Origin: Cohnella sp.
GTDB lineage: Bacteria > Bacillota > Bacilli > Paenibacillales > Paenibacillaceae
Assembly: GCA_028287445.1 (NCBI GenBank)
Contig: JAQBPQ010000113.1
Location: forward strand, 1 to 43,653
DNA length: 43,653 bases
Reading direction: 5' to 3'
Positions 1-8,307 of the stretch are shown one piece after another. The first letter of the stretch is position 1; each line of letters begins with the position of its first letter. Below the pieces are notes generated by a model. That model made no database searches, was not told the DNA's origin, and saw only the letters and a list, made by a program, of their open reading frames with translations. The position numbers and the translations under genes were made by a program.

Positions 1-573
1 ATAGGGAGCGTGAGGAGACATCATCGCCGTGATTCGTCCATCGGCTGCGCCGTGCCATTCCTGGGCGAAAGATATCGCGTCTTGAAGTTTCGCTTTTTGG
101 ACGTCCTTCGGACACAACCCGATGACACCGCGTGTCAGTACGGCGCGCATGCCGGACGTGTCCACAACTTCCCCGACCCGGTTCATATGATCGTACATGT
201 CGAGGAACGTCGTGGTTCCGCTTTTGAGCATTTCGGCGGCGGCGAGTGCCGTCCCCCAATAGACGTCATCACCACTAAACTTCGCTTCCATCGGCCACAT
301 GTGATTTTGCAGCCAATCCTGCAGGACAAGATCGTCCGCGTAACCGCGCAGCAACGACATGGCAGCATGGCCGTGGGTGTTGATCAGACCGGGCATAAAC
401 AGCAGGCCGCGTCCATCGAACACGTCCTGTGCCGCCTCGACAACCTCCGCAGAAGGTTCCCCATCTCCCATATCGGCGATCAACGTTCCCTCGATCGACA
501 TCCAACCTTGCATCAACGGGCGCTGCCCATCCATGGTGACAAAATATCCATTGCGGATCAGCCATCTTTTCAT
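1..573 (-). CDS. mtaD: Amidohydrolase, probable methylthioadenosine/S-adenosylhomocysteine deaminase (C-terminus cut)
   Basis: Open from an ATG at 571-573 to the window edge, giving 191 codons of a protein that is normally about 430 residues. The N-terminal cap is followed by a metal-binding NTHGHAAM motif (His67, His69), then an RGYADD segment and a PHAPY motif just before the cut, the pattern of cytosine-deaminase-like amidohydrolases of the MtaD/SsnA type. Members deaminate 5'-methylthioadenosine or S-adenosylhomocysteine with a divalent metal in the cytoplasm; the exact substrate is inferred. The start overlaps the rex stop by four bases (ATGA), so it is probably translationally coupled to rex. 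Another amidohydrolase of the same fold cannot be excluded without the C-terminal half. Confidence 0.75.
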   Translation of the reverse strand, partial: MKRWLIRNGYFVTMDGQRPLMQGWMSIEGTLIADMGDGEPSAEVVEAAQDVFDGRGLLFMPGLINTHGHAAMSLLRGYADDLVLQDWLQNHMWPMEAKFSGDDVYWGTALAAAEMLKSGTTTFLDMYDHMNRVGEVVDTSGMRAVLTRGVIGLCPKDVQKAKLQDAISFAQEWHGAADGRITAMMSPHAPY

Positions 574-1226
574 TCGTCGACTTTCCCTTCTTCCATGCGC
601 TTCTCATAGTCCATGTAGTAAGCCAAGCTGAGCAATTCCGCAGTAAAATCGGCATAATGGATTCGGACGCCCGCCGGCACTTTCAATACGGCAGGGGCGA
701 AATTCAAAATCCCCTTGATCCCGGCCGCCGCAAAGCGGTCCGCCACTTTCTGCGCTTCCATCGCCGGCACCGTAATGATGCCGATTGTAATGCCCAGCCG
801 GTCCACCGTTTCCTTGAGGTCATCCATCGGCTGGACGGTCAGATGACTGATCCGACCGCCCGTCTTGTTCACGTCCGCGTCGAAAACGGCCACAATTTTC
901 ATGTTATCCTTCGTATACATATTATAGTTGCACAAAGCGCGTCCAAGGTTGCCCGCTCCGACAAGCGCAACGCCAAGCGTTTGATCCAGTTTGAGAATCT
1001 GCAGGATTTTCTCGATGAGATAGGCCACATTATATCCGACGCCCTTGCGGCCGAACTCGCCGAAATAAGCGAGGTCCTTACGGATTTGGGCGGGATTCAG
1101 ATTCAACTTATCTCCGAGATCCTGGGAAGAAACGGTTTGGACATCGGACAGACTTAATTCGTTCAAATAACGCAAGTACACGGGGAGACGGCGAACGACC
1201 GCTTCCGATATTTTATCCGGCTTCAT
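570..1226 (-). CDS. rex: Redox-sensing transcriptional repressor Rex
   Basis: 218 residues, the usual Rex length. The N-terminal winged helix (about residues 10-65) contains NPAQIRKDLAYFGEFGRKG, the Rex DNA-recognition region. It is followed by a Rossmann NAD(H)-binding fold with GAGNLG at residues 90-95. Rex represses fermentation and respiration genes and releases DNA when NADH rises. An upstream in-frame start exists, but the ATG at 1224-1226 is preferred: it follows a GGAGGAG ribosome-binding site and overlaps the dinG stop as ATGA. It sits between dinG and mtaD, probably co-transcribed. No clear full Rex operator was recognised in the window. Confidence 0.95.
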   Translation of the reverse strand: MKPDKISEAVVRRLPVYLRYLNELSLSDVQTVSSQDLGDKLNLNPAQIRKDLAYFGEFGRKGVGYNVAYLIEKILQILKLDQTLGVALVGAGNLGRALCNYNMYTKDNMKIVAVFDADVNKTGGRISHLTVQPMDDLKETVDRLGITIGIITVPAMEAQKVADRFAAAGIKGILNFAPAVLKVPAGVRIHYADFTAELLSLAYYMDYEKRMEEGKVDE

Positions 1227-4108
1227 CCGGCTTCTCCTCCTTCGCCGTTCTCCCGAGGCGCCAGCCATTCCCGCACCCGGTCCGCGATGGCCATCGTCGG
1301 CAGATGTTCCATCTTCGGACCAGGCAGCGAATACAAAAAGTATTTGCCATAGTTCGTGTCAATGACCCGGGTATCGTACAGGATGACGATCCCCCGATCG
1401 GTGGCCGTCCGGACCAGCCTGCCGAATCCTTGTTTAAACCGGATCACCGCTTGCGGCAGGGACAGCTTCATGAACGGATTTTTCTTCTCCGCCTGCAGCT
1501 TTTCCGACTTCGCTTCGACTACCGGATGATTCGGCGGCTGAAACGGCAGCCGGACGATGGCCAGACAGGTGAGGGCATCACCCGGCAAATCTACCCCTTC
1601 CCAAAAACTGCTGGTGCCGAGCAGAACGGAAGCGGGTTGTTCACGAAATTGTTTGGTCAGCCGGCTTCGGCTGGAGCCGTCGATCCCTTGTCCCAGCACT
1701 TGAATGCCGGAAGGCTCCAGGCTTTCCTTGAGTGGGCCGTAAACCGATTTGAGCATCCGATGCGAAGTAAAGAGTACCAACGTCTTGCCGCCCACCGTGC
1801 GAGCGACATCCCGAAGCGATTCGGTCAGTGCTTTCACAAACAACGGATCGCCGTCACGTCCCTTGATGCCGGGAAAATCTCTCGGAATGAGCACGAGCGC
1901 CTGTTCCCGGTAATGAAACGGCGAAGGAAGCAGTGCGGTGCGAAGTCTGCCGTCTTTGTGCGCTTCGGTGAGTCCGAGTTGTTCCGTCACGTACTGAAAC
2001 GATTTGTCGACGGTTAAAGTTGCGGATGTCATGACGACGCTCTCCTTGCGATCGAACAGCCCTTCTTTGAGCAACCCGCTCACATCCGCAGGCACTCCGT
2101 ACATCCACACCGATCGACCCCGATATTGAGAATGACCTTCCGCCCAGTATACAAAGTTCTTCTCACCGAGTGAAATGAAGGAGCCGGTGTCGGCACGTAC
2201 GGCAGCCATATCCTTCACCACACCTCCAAGGTCGGTCAGCAGCGATTGAAGCGCATATTCATCGGTCTCTTCCCTTATTTCTACCGAGAGCTTCTCCATG
2301 GGCCGAATAAAATCGGAAAGCAGCTGGATCACGTTTTCTCCATCGATCCGGATGGCTTCCCAGCCGGACGGCAGCGCATCGGCTTTCAGACGAAGCGTAA
2401 AATTGCCGGACTCATCCGTTGCCGCATGGGAAGCGAGAAGCCCGAATAAGGCTTCCGTCCACCGCTCCCAGGCCTCACGGATTTCGTGAAGCTTCGGCGA
2501 GAGCATCTCCACCTTCTCGATCCACGCTGCAGACTGCTCGTGCCCTATGGACGCGAGGACACCGGTTAACTGTGACAACAGCCCGCTCCTGGCGTCCCGC
2601 CATAACCGCTGCAGAGGCACGGTGAGCGAAGTGTATCCGGTTTTTTGCCCCAGATGCTGACTGGCCACTTCTTCGAGATGGTGAGCCTCATCTACGATCA
2701 ATTTCTCGTAAGCAGGAAGCAAGCGATGTTCGGCGCGCATATCGGTAAAGACGAGCGCATGGTTCGTGATGATCAAATCGGATTTGGTGGCGTCATTACG
2801 GGCTCTATGATAGAAACATTTGTGGAACCACGGACAAGAGCGGTTCAAACAGGATGCCGTGTCGCTGGCCACCGCGTCCCATTCTTCCTTGGAACGGCCA
2901 AGGTTCAATTCCTCTCCTTCACCGTGCTTTGTCTCCGAGAGCCACACGGTCATCGCGCCGCGACTCACCGCTTCTTCCGGTCCAAGGGCATAATCCGGAA
3001 CGGACACCCTGCCCTCAAACTTCCGAAGGCATAGATAATTGCTCCGGCCCTTAAAAACTGCCGCCTTAAAAGGTACCGGCAGCACTTCCTGCAACAACGG
3101 CAAGTCCCGCTGACGGAGCTGCTCTTGAAGTTGGATCGTGTGGGTGGTGACGACGATTTTTTTGGAGTCGCGGAGTCCATAATAGAGAGAGGGAAGCAAA
3201 TACCCCAGGGATTTGCCCGTACCCGTTCCGGCTTCCACCAACAAGTGAGAATCGTGCTCGAGCGCTTCGAGCACCTCGCCGAACATAATGTCCTGCCCTT
3301 CTCTCTCCTCATAGGCAGGCAGCCGTTGTTTCAGGCGATTCCGCACTTCCTCGGCGAACGCCTCGAAAGGCATATCCGCTAGTGAACGAGCAGTTTCTTC
3401 CGCTTCTTTGTCTCGAGCGGCGGGCATATCTTCGTTCCAGTCGCCGACTTTCATCGCGAATTGACGGTGATAATGGTAACCTTGTTCCTCGACTGGAAGA
3501 CGGATTTCCCGCTCTTGCAACGATAGAGCGATCAACCAGCCCAAATCGTTGCGGTCGGGATCGAACAGCATATTCAGGCGCTGCAAGGTAACAAGCGGAA
3601 GGCTGCGCAATTTGTCCATCCCGATCCGCAGCACTTCCGCTGTGGCCAGCGCATCGCTGTCGGCCTGGTGAGGACGATCGTGTACGATACCGAATGATTG
3701 CGTTAAAGAAGACAGCTGATAAGAAGGCAATGTGGGGAACATAAGCCGGGTCAAATCGACCGTGTCCACCATTCGGCCGGTAAACGGCAAATAACCGCTC
3801 CGATCCAGAGCGGTTTGCAAGAATCGCGCGTCAAATTCCACATTGTGGCCAACCAGCACAGCGTCCTGGAGCAACGGCACCATTTGGGCGAGTACATCTT
3901 CGATTTGAGGCGCATCCTGCACATCGTCGTCGGTAATGCGCGTGAGTCGGCTAATCTCCGCAGGAATGGGTTTATCCGGACGAACCAAGCTGGCGAACGA
4001 GGAAAAGACGGTACCCGCTTCGTCAATGACCGCGAGTCCCGCCTGGATAATTTCGTCTTTATCGGATGATAAGCCCGTCGTCTCAAAATCGAGCACGGCG
4101 AATTTCAT
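1223..4108 (-). CDS. dinG: DinG-type helicase with N-terminal 3'-5' exonuclease domain
   Basis: 961 residues. Residues 1-160 are a DEDD exonuclease (DFETTG at 7-12, VGHNVEFD at 86-93, HQADSDA at 147-153). The rest is an XPD/DinG-like superfamily 2 helicase with Walker A AGTGTGKS at 293-300 and DEAH at 473-476. The domain order is that of Bacillus and Staphylococcus DinG. Four cysteines (360, 420, 425, 431) lie between Walker A and the DEAH box, where the [4Fe-4S] domain of XPD-like helicases sits, so a cluster is plausible. It presumably acts in DNA repair or replication. It is preceded by a TPR gene 31 bases upstream and has the ribosome-binding site AAAGGAAG. Confidence 0.9.
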   Translation of the reverse strand: MKFAVLDFETTGLSSDKDEIIQAGLAVIDEAGTVFSSFASLVRPDKPIPAEISRLTRITDDDVQDAPQIEDVLAQMVPLLQDAVLVGHNVEFDARFLQTALDRSGYLPFTGRMVDTVDLTRLMFPTLPSYQLSSLTQSFGIVHDRPHQADSDALATAEVLRIGMDKLRSLPLVTLQRLNMLFDPDRNDLGWLIALSLQEREIRLPVEEQGYHYHRQFAMKVGDWNEDMPAARDKEAEETARSLADMPFEAFAEEVRNRLKQRLPAYEEREGQDIMFGEVLEALEHDSHLLVEAGTGTGKSLGYLLPSLYYGLRDSKKIVVTTHTIQLQEQLRQRDLPLLQEVLPVPFKAAVFKGRSNYLCLRKFEGRVSVPDYALGPEEAVSRGAMTVWLSETKHGEGEELNLGRSKEEWDAVASDTASCLNRSCPWFHKCFYHRARNDATKSDLIITNHALVFTDMRAEHRLLPAYEKLIVDEAHHLEEVASQHLGQKTGYTSLTVPLQRLWRDARSGLLSQLTGVLASIGHEQSAAWIEKVEMLSPKLHEIREAWERWTEALFGLLASHAATDESGNFTLRLKADALPSGWEAIRIDGENVIQLLSDFIRPMEKLSVEIREETDEYALQSLLTDLGGVVKDMAAVRADTGSFISLGEKNFVYWAEGHSQYRGRSVWMYGVPADVSGLLKEGLFDRKESVVMTSATLTVDKSFQYVTEQLGLTEAHKDGRLRTALLPSPFHYREQALVLIPRDFPGIKGRDGDPLFVKALTESLRDVARTVGGKTLVLFTSHRMLKSVYGPLKESLEPSGIQVLGQGIDGSSRSRLTKQFREQPASVLLGTSSFWEGVDLPGDALTCLAIVRLPFQPPNHPVVEAKSEKLQAEKKNPFMKLSLPQAVIRFKQGFGRLVRTATDRGIVILYDTRVIDTNYGKYFLYSLPGPKMEHLPTMAIADRVREWLAPRENGEGGEAG

Positions 4109-4139
4109 GACTGACTTCCTTTCCTGGGCATCCTGCCGA

Positions 4140-4781
4140 TCAACTCAGACCTGCAGCCTGCAGCTCCGCGCTTCCAAATTGCAACTGAAGCTCCCCTCCA
4201 CCTGAACGGCAGCATTCTAAGTTCTGCCTCGGCTCAGTGAAAGAAGGATCCGCCTCCAACGCTTTGCGGAACAGTTGCTGGGCCTGATCCAGATGGGCAA
4301 ACACAGCTTGAATGCAGCCCAGCGCATTGTAGGCGATGGCTTGCAGCTTGGCTTCCTCCGCCAAAGCAGCGATTAGCCGAAAATGACGCTGGGCCTCCGC
4401 CCATTGTTTAAGATGCATGCGGGACATCGCCAGATACAGCCTTGCCGACAACATGTCCGGAAACAGTTGAACGGTACACTCCAGTTGTTCCGCCGCCTGG
4501 TTAAACATGTGGAGCTTAAAATAACCTTGGCCCTTTTGGAACGCACCGAGTAATTCCTCAGGTTCTTGTATAACGGCACCTTGCTGCTGAATCTCACAGA
4601 ATAAGGACATTTTCTCTTCCAGTTGCAGCCAATTCTCCACGGTTTCGTCGCTGAACGTTTTGAGCATCTGCCATTGTTCCTGCAATCGGACTCGTTCTTC
4701 ACCGGTGGCCTCCGGATACCGGAGGATCAGTTGGTCGAGTGTCTCGTGCAGGGCCGCGAACCATTGCCGGATGACGGACAT
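4140..4781 (-). CDS. Tetratricopeptide-repeat protein of unknown role
   Basis: 213 residues with no signal peptide or membrane segment. The C-terminal half shows TPR-like helix pairs (for example an AYNALGCIQAVFAHLDQAQ segment, then ALEADPSFTEPRQNLE). The N-terminal half is helical, glutamine- and glutamate-rich and less repetitive. TPR proteins are protein-interaction scaffolds; no catalytic motif is seen and no partner is evident. It lies between panD (61 bases upstream) and dinG (31 bases downstream), probably on the same transcript. The ATG at 4779-4781 follows a G-rich ribosome-binding site. The TPR call is fairly secure; a cellular function cannot be assigned. Confidence 0.75.
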   Translation of the reverse strand: MSVIRQWFAALHETLDQLILRYPEATGEERVRLQEQWQMLKTFSDETVENWLQLEEKMSLFCEIQQQGAVIQEPEELLGAFQKGQGYFKLHMFNQAAEQLECTVQLFPDMLSARLYLAMSRMHLKQWAEAQRHFRLIAALAEEAKLQAIAYNALGCIQAVFAHLDQAQQLFRKALEADPSFTEPRQNLECCRSGGGELQLQFGSAELQAAGLS

Positions 4782-4842
4782 GGATGTTCCCCCTTGTCGC
4801 AGTGGTGGCTGTACTGCTCATTCTGCGTATCGGGGGATGCTT

Positions 4843-5235
4843 TCATACGCGTTTCAACACGGTCGAATGCGGCTCATCCGCCAGTATTTGAACCGTTCGA
4901 TTGGCTTCATCCATAATGGCAATTTTGGGCTTATGCGTCCGTGCTTCTTCCTCGCTGACAAAGCCGTAGCTGATAATAATGACTTGATCGCCGGGCTGGA
5001 CAAGACGCGCCGCGGCGCCGTTTAAGCAGATGACGCCGGAACCCCGCGTTCCGGGAATGGCATAAGTCTCGAACCTGGCCCCATTGTAATTATTCACGAT
5101 CTGCACTTTCTCGTCGGGCAAAATGTCGACCAGTTCCATTAAATCTTGATCGATCGTCACACTGCCCACATAGTTCAGATTCGCTTCCGTTACGGTAGCC
5201 CGGTGAATTTTAGATTTCATCATTTGGCGAAACAT
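4843..5235 (-). CDS. panD: Aspartate 1-decarboxylase (pyruvoyl enzyme)
   Basis: 130 residues, a typical PanD length. The proenzyme self-cleaves at Gly24-Ser25 in NYVGSVTID, converting Ser25 to the pyruvoyl cofactor; this site is intact. The conserved YNGARFETY and [12 protein letters not shown] segments are present. It decarboxylates L-aspartate to beta-alanine for pantothenate and coenzyme A synthesis. Last gene of panB-panC-panD: its start is one base from the panC stop, with GGAGGTGA lying inside the panC 3' end. The C-terminal extension after KPKIAIMD is common in Bacillales. Confidence 0.97.
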   Translation of the reverse strand: MFRQMMKSKIHRATVTEANLNYVGSVTIDQDLMELVDILPDEKVQIVNNYNGARFETYAIPGTRGSGVICLNGAAARLVQPGDQVIIISYGFVSEEEARTHKPKIAIMDEANRTVQILADEPHSTVLKRV

Positions 5236-5236
5236 G

Positions 5237-6124
5237 TTACTTCACCTCCGAAGGAAACAAGAGCACATTATCAATAAGCCGGGTTTTTCCGAAACGTACG
5301 GCTAGAGCTACCAGAAGCGGCTCCTTGGAGTCCCGGAGCGGGCGGTCCGCACTCGGCTGCGTCAAATCCGGAAACGTCAACACCTCGGCGTATTCGATAT
5401 CCGCGAGCGGCTGCGACCGGATTTTGCCGCGAATGCGGACCACCAATTCGGCTTCCGTCATCCCGTCTTCGATCCAACCGGGCACTTGAGACAGCGACTG
5501 CGACAAGACGAGCGCCTGGCTGCGTTCTTCATGGTTCAAATAAATGTTCCGGGAACTGAGGGCAAGCCCGTCAATCTCACGCACCGTCATGCAAGGCACG
5601 ATATCAATGGGCAGATTCAAGTCTCGGGTCATGCGGGCGACGACCGCCACTTGCTGGGCGTCCTTCAACCCGAAATAAGCATGATCAGGCAGCACGATGT
5701 GGAACAGCTTGGACACGATCGTGGCCACGCCGTCAAAATGACCGGGCCGGCTCGCCCCGCACAGCCTGTCGGTTAGACCGGAGACGCTGACCGTGGTCCG
5801 GATAGGCTCGGGGTACATTTCTTCCTCCGTCGGGATAAACACCACGTTCGCCCCCGAGGCCGAAGCCAAGGCGATGTCCCTTCCTTCGTCACGCGGATAC
5901 CGGTTGTAGTCCTCATTCGGACCGAATTGCAGCGGGTTCACGAAAATACTCAAGACCGTGAGTCCGTTTTCTTGTGCCGAACGTCGTATCAAGCTTGCAT
6001 GTCCTTCATGAAGATAACCCATGGTCGGAATCAATCCCACACGGGCAGCTTCGGGTTGTTGGCGCCGATAGCCGGCGACTTCCTCCCGGAGTTCGGCGAT
6101 ACGCCGAACGATTCTCGGTGTCAT
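5237..6124 (-). CDS. panC: Pantothenate synthetase (pantoate--beta-alanine ligase)
   Basis: 295 residues. [14 protein letters not shown] near residue 33 carries the HxGH nucleotidyl-transferase signature; later come the [16 protein letters not shown] and FGLKDAQQ segments typical of PanC. It activates pantoate with ATP and condenses it with beta-alanine in the cytoplasm, the final step of vitamin B5 synthesis. The start overlaps the panB stop by four bases (ATGA), indicating translational coupling. The upstream partner PanB supplies ketopantoate and the downstream PanD supplies beta-alanine. Confidence 0.97.
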   Translation of the reverse strand: MTPRIVRRIAELREEVAGYRRQQPEAARVGLIPTMGYLHEGHASLIRRSAQENGLTVLSIFVNPLQFGPNEDYNRYPRDEGRDIALASASGANVVFIPTEEEMYPEPIRTTVSVSGLTDRLCGASRPGHFDGVATIVSKLFHIVLPDHAYFGLKDAQQVAVVARMTRDLNLPIDIVPCMTVREIDGLALSSRNIYLNHEERSQALVLSQSLSQVPGWIEDGMTEAELVVRIRGKIRSQPLADIEYAEVLTFPDLTQPSADRPLRDSKEPLLVALAVRFGKTRLIDNVLLFPSEVK

Positions 6125-6990
6125 TTGGTTTCTCCTCCGTACAGCCGGGAAGATGAGGCCGATGCTTTGGTCAATTCGTCGTCTAACGGGAAGCCGTGTT
6201 TGTCTTCCGGAAAACTTCGGGTTTTGACGTCGTTTACGTATTCGGAAATGGCGGTACGAATCGTTTCGCCGACGTTTGCATACGTTTTGACGAATCGTTT
6301 GTCACGAATGCCCGATCCGTATCGGATAAGGTCATGGTAGACAAGCACCTGCCCGTCGCAGCTTTGCCCCGCCCCGATACCGATCGTCGGTACGCGGACG
6401 GATTTGGTCACGGCCGCGGCCAGCGGCTCGGTCACGAGTTCCAGCACGATGGCGAACACACCGGCTTGCTCCAATGCTTTGGCGTCCTCCAGCAGGCGTT
6501 CCGCTTCCCAGCGGTCTTTGCCTTGCACCTTATAGCCGCCGATTTGGTGTACCGATTGAGGAGTCAGTCCGAGGTGGCCGATCACGGGAATTCCCGCGGA
6601 CGTCAAGCGTCGGATTTCTTCCGCCAAATCGGCGCCGCCTTCCATCTTCACCGCATGGGCGCCGCCTTCACGCATGATGCGGGCGGCATTGCGCAGCGTC
6701 TCTTCCGGCCCCAGCCGGTAGGTGGCAAAAGGCATGTCCGTCACGATCATCGTGCCTGGCGCGCCACGCACGACCGCACGGGTATGATAAATCATGTCGT
6801 CCAGCGTTACCGGCAATGTCGTCTCGTAACCGAGCACGACGTTGCCAAGGGAATCGCCGATCAGGATCATATCTACGCCTGCTTCTTCCGCCAGCATAGC
6901 CGAGGGATAGTCGTAGGCGGTCAGCATGGCAATCGGTTTGCCTGCCGCTTTCATCGCTTTTATTTTAGGAATGGTTAACGCTTGTCTCAT
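6121..6990 (-). CDS. panB: 3-methyl-2-oxobutanoate hydroxymethyltransferase (ketopantoate synthase)
   Basis: 289 residues from the chosen ATG. Motifs include [19 protein letters not shown] (Mg-binding region), [19 protein letters not shown] and [19 protein letters not shown], all characteristic of PanB. It adds a one-carbon unit from methylene-tetrahydrofolate to alpha-ketoisovalerate, the committed step of the pantothenate pathway. An in-frame TTG at 7024-7026 would add 12 residues, but the ATG at 6988-6990 is preceded by GGAGG at ideal spacing. The ribosome-binding-site region is directly duplicated upstream (see repeat). First gene of panBCD, with its own promoter. Confidence 0.96.
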   Translation of the reverse strand: MRQALTIPKIKAMKAAGKPIAMLTAYDYPSAMLAEEAGVDMILIGDSLGNVVLGYETTLPVTLDDMIYHTRAVVRGAPGTMIVTDMPFATYRLGPEETLRNAARIMREGGAHAVKMEGGADLAEEIRRLTSAGIPVIGHLGLTPQSVHQIGGYKVQGKDRWEAERLLEDAKALEQAGVFAIVLELVTEPLAAAVTKSVRVPTIGIGAGQSCDGQVLVYHDLIRYGSGIRDKRFVKTYANVGETIRTAISEYVNDVKTRSFPEDKHGFPLDDELTKASASSSRLYGGETK

Positions 6991-7023
6991 GGATGGTCCT
7001 CCTTGGAGTGGATGGTCCTCCTT
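6990..7023. repeat. 15-bp direct repeat duplicating the panB ribosome-binding site
   Basis: TGGATGGTCCTCCTT occurs at 6990-7004 and again at 7009-7023 (19-base period). On the minus strand each copy carries AAGGAGGACCATCC. The proximal copy positions GGAGG correctly for the panB ATG; the distal copy serves the frame of an upstream in-frame TTG at 7024-7026 poorly. It looks like a small tandem duplication. Confidence 0.85.
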
Positions 7024-7050
7024 CAAATGTCCGTAAAACGGGAAAAAACC

Positions 7051-7079
7051 ATTTTGCCCAACGCAAAAAGGTTTGTCAA
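7051..7079 (-). promoter_or_regulatory. Probable sigma-A promoter of panBCD
   Basis: On the minus strand, TTGACA (7074-7079), a 17-base spacer and CAAAAT (7051-7056). The -35 is perfect and the -10 matches 4 of 6. Transcription would start near 7044, about 54 bases before the panB ATG. Confidence 0.6.
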
Positions 7080-7236
7080 CATCGAACGTCGATCACGTCC
7101 TTCTGTCTCGGTCCCTTCGGCTCTGAGCAGAATCCGCCGCGAATCTAAGACGGTATTCGGTTAGGATGGCTAAGCGATCAGCGTTCCCTGCAAGTGCGGT
7201 TCGTTCGTCAATAACCGATACCCCCTTGCGGAATCC

Positions 7237-7265
7237 AGTATATCATGAAACCAAATGGGAGTCCA
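7237..7265 (-). promoter_or_regulatory. Possible second, distal promoter between birA and panB
   Basis: TGGACT (7260-7265), 17 bases, TATACT (7237-7242) on the minus strand, just after the birA stop. If used, it would give a leader of about 240 nt before panB. In the 6991-7279 gap no further gene or strong terminator was seen. A structured leader (the published pan motif lies in front of panB in some Firmicutes) is possible but I could not recognise its consensus. Confidence 0.35.
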
Positions 7266-7279
7266 TGGAGTTCCGCGGG

Positions 7280-8263
7280 CTAGCGGTCCGTCGAATCGCC
7301 CAATTCTGCGGAGTAGACAGTCCTTACCGATCCGTCCGCGATCCGTACGAGCAGACCGCCGGAATCGTCCAAGCCCTCCGGAACGCCTTCCACCTGGCCT
7401 TGGGGAGTGTTCAGCAGCGCCGGTTTGTTCAACGTCACCGTGTGAGCTTCCCACAGCGACCGAATCGGAGCGAATCCCCGCTCTTGATACAACACGTACA
7501 AGCGTTCAAACTCGTCCAACACGACGGCGATCAATTCCGCGCGATTCACCGGTTGACCCGACGCCATCTTGAGCGACACGGCCTTCCCCCGAAGCTCTTC
7601 CGGGTAATCTTCCTCGTCCAGATTAGCCGAAATGCCCATACCGACGGCCACATACCGCAGCCGTTCGTCTTCCGCCGCCGATTCCAGCAAAATACCGCTA
7701 ATTTTCCGTCCCTGCACGAGCAGATCGTTTGGCCATTTGATGCCAATGTCGAGCGGAACGACTTTGCTGATAGCCCGACTCAGCGCCACAGCTGCCAGCA
7801 AGGTGAGTTGCGGTGTGTGTTGCAGCGGAACTTGCGGCCGAAGCAGCAGACTCATCCACACTCCTTTGCCCGCAGGCGACAGCCAAGATCGTCCCATTCG
7901 TCCTCTGCCCTTCGTCTGCAGTTCGGCAATGACGAGCGTGCCTTCCGGCGCCCCTTCCTCCGCCAGTTTTCTTAGTTCGTCCTGAGTGGAAGTGACCTCC
8001 TCCATCAGTTTCAGGTTTCGTCCGAAAACATGCGTACGCAGCATCGGCAGCAGCTCGGGCAGAGAGAGGCGGGAAGGCCGGCCCTTCAGCCGATAGCCAA
8101 GCCGGGGTACCGCGTCGATGACATAGCCTTCCGCCTCCAACTTGTGAATTTGTTTCCAGACGGCGGTTCGGCTGACGTTCAGCTTACGGCTGATTTCTTC
8201 GCCTGAGACATACTCTCCGCTTTCGGCTTCGAGTAGTCTCAACAAAGTAACAACTTGAGTCAA
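7280..8263 (-). CDS. birA: Bifunctional biotin--protein ligase / biotin operon repressor BirA
   Basis: 327 residues. An N-terminal winged helix (SRTAVWKQIHKLEAEGY, about residues 31-47) precedes the ligase domain with GRGRMGRSW at 119-127 and KWPNDL at 176-181, the biotinoyl-AMP and catalytic-lysine regions. It activates biotin with ATP, attaches it to carboxylase carrier proteins and, as the biotinoyl-AMP complex, binds biotin operators. Start is TTG at 8261-8263, following AGGTGG seven bases upstream; there is no better ATG. It follows cca by 44 bases, the Bacillus order. Confidence 0.95.
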   Translation of the reverse strand: MTQVVTLLRLLEAESGEYVSGEEISRKLNVSRTAVWKQIHKLEAEGYVIDAVPRLGYRLKGRPSRLSLPELLPMLRTHVFGRNLKLMEEVTSTQDELRKLAEEGAPEGTLVIAELQTKGRGRMGRSWLSPAGKGVWMSLLLRPQVPLQHTPQLTLLAAVALSRAISKVVPLDIGIKWPNDLLVQGRKISGILLESAAEDERLRYVAVGMGISANLDEEDYPEELRGKAVSLKMASGQPVNRAELIAVVLDEFERLYVLYQERGFAPIRSLWEAHTVTLNKPALLNTPQGQVEGVPEGLDDSGGLLVRIADGSVRTVYSAELGDSTDR

Positions 8264-8307
8264 TACGGTTCCACCTCTCCGTGTACGGATCCTAAGTCAT
8301 TGAACCC

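Noticed and set aside
10-609. 199-codon plus-strand frame at the left edge
   Set aside because: Antisense to the clear amidohydrolase whose metal-binding motif and coupling to rex fix the coding strand.
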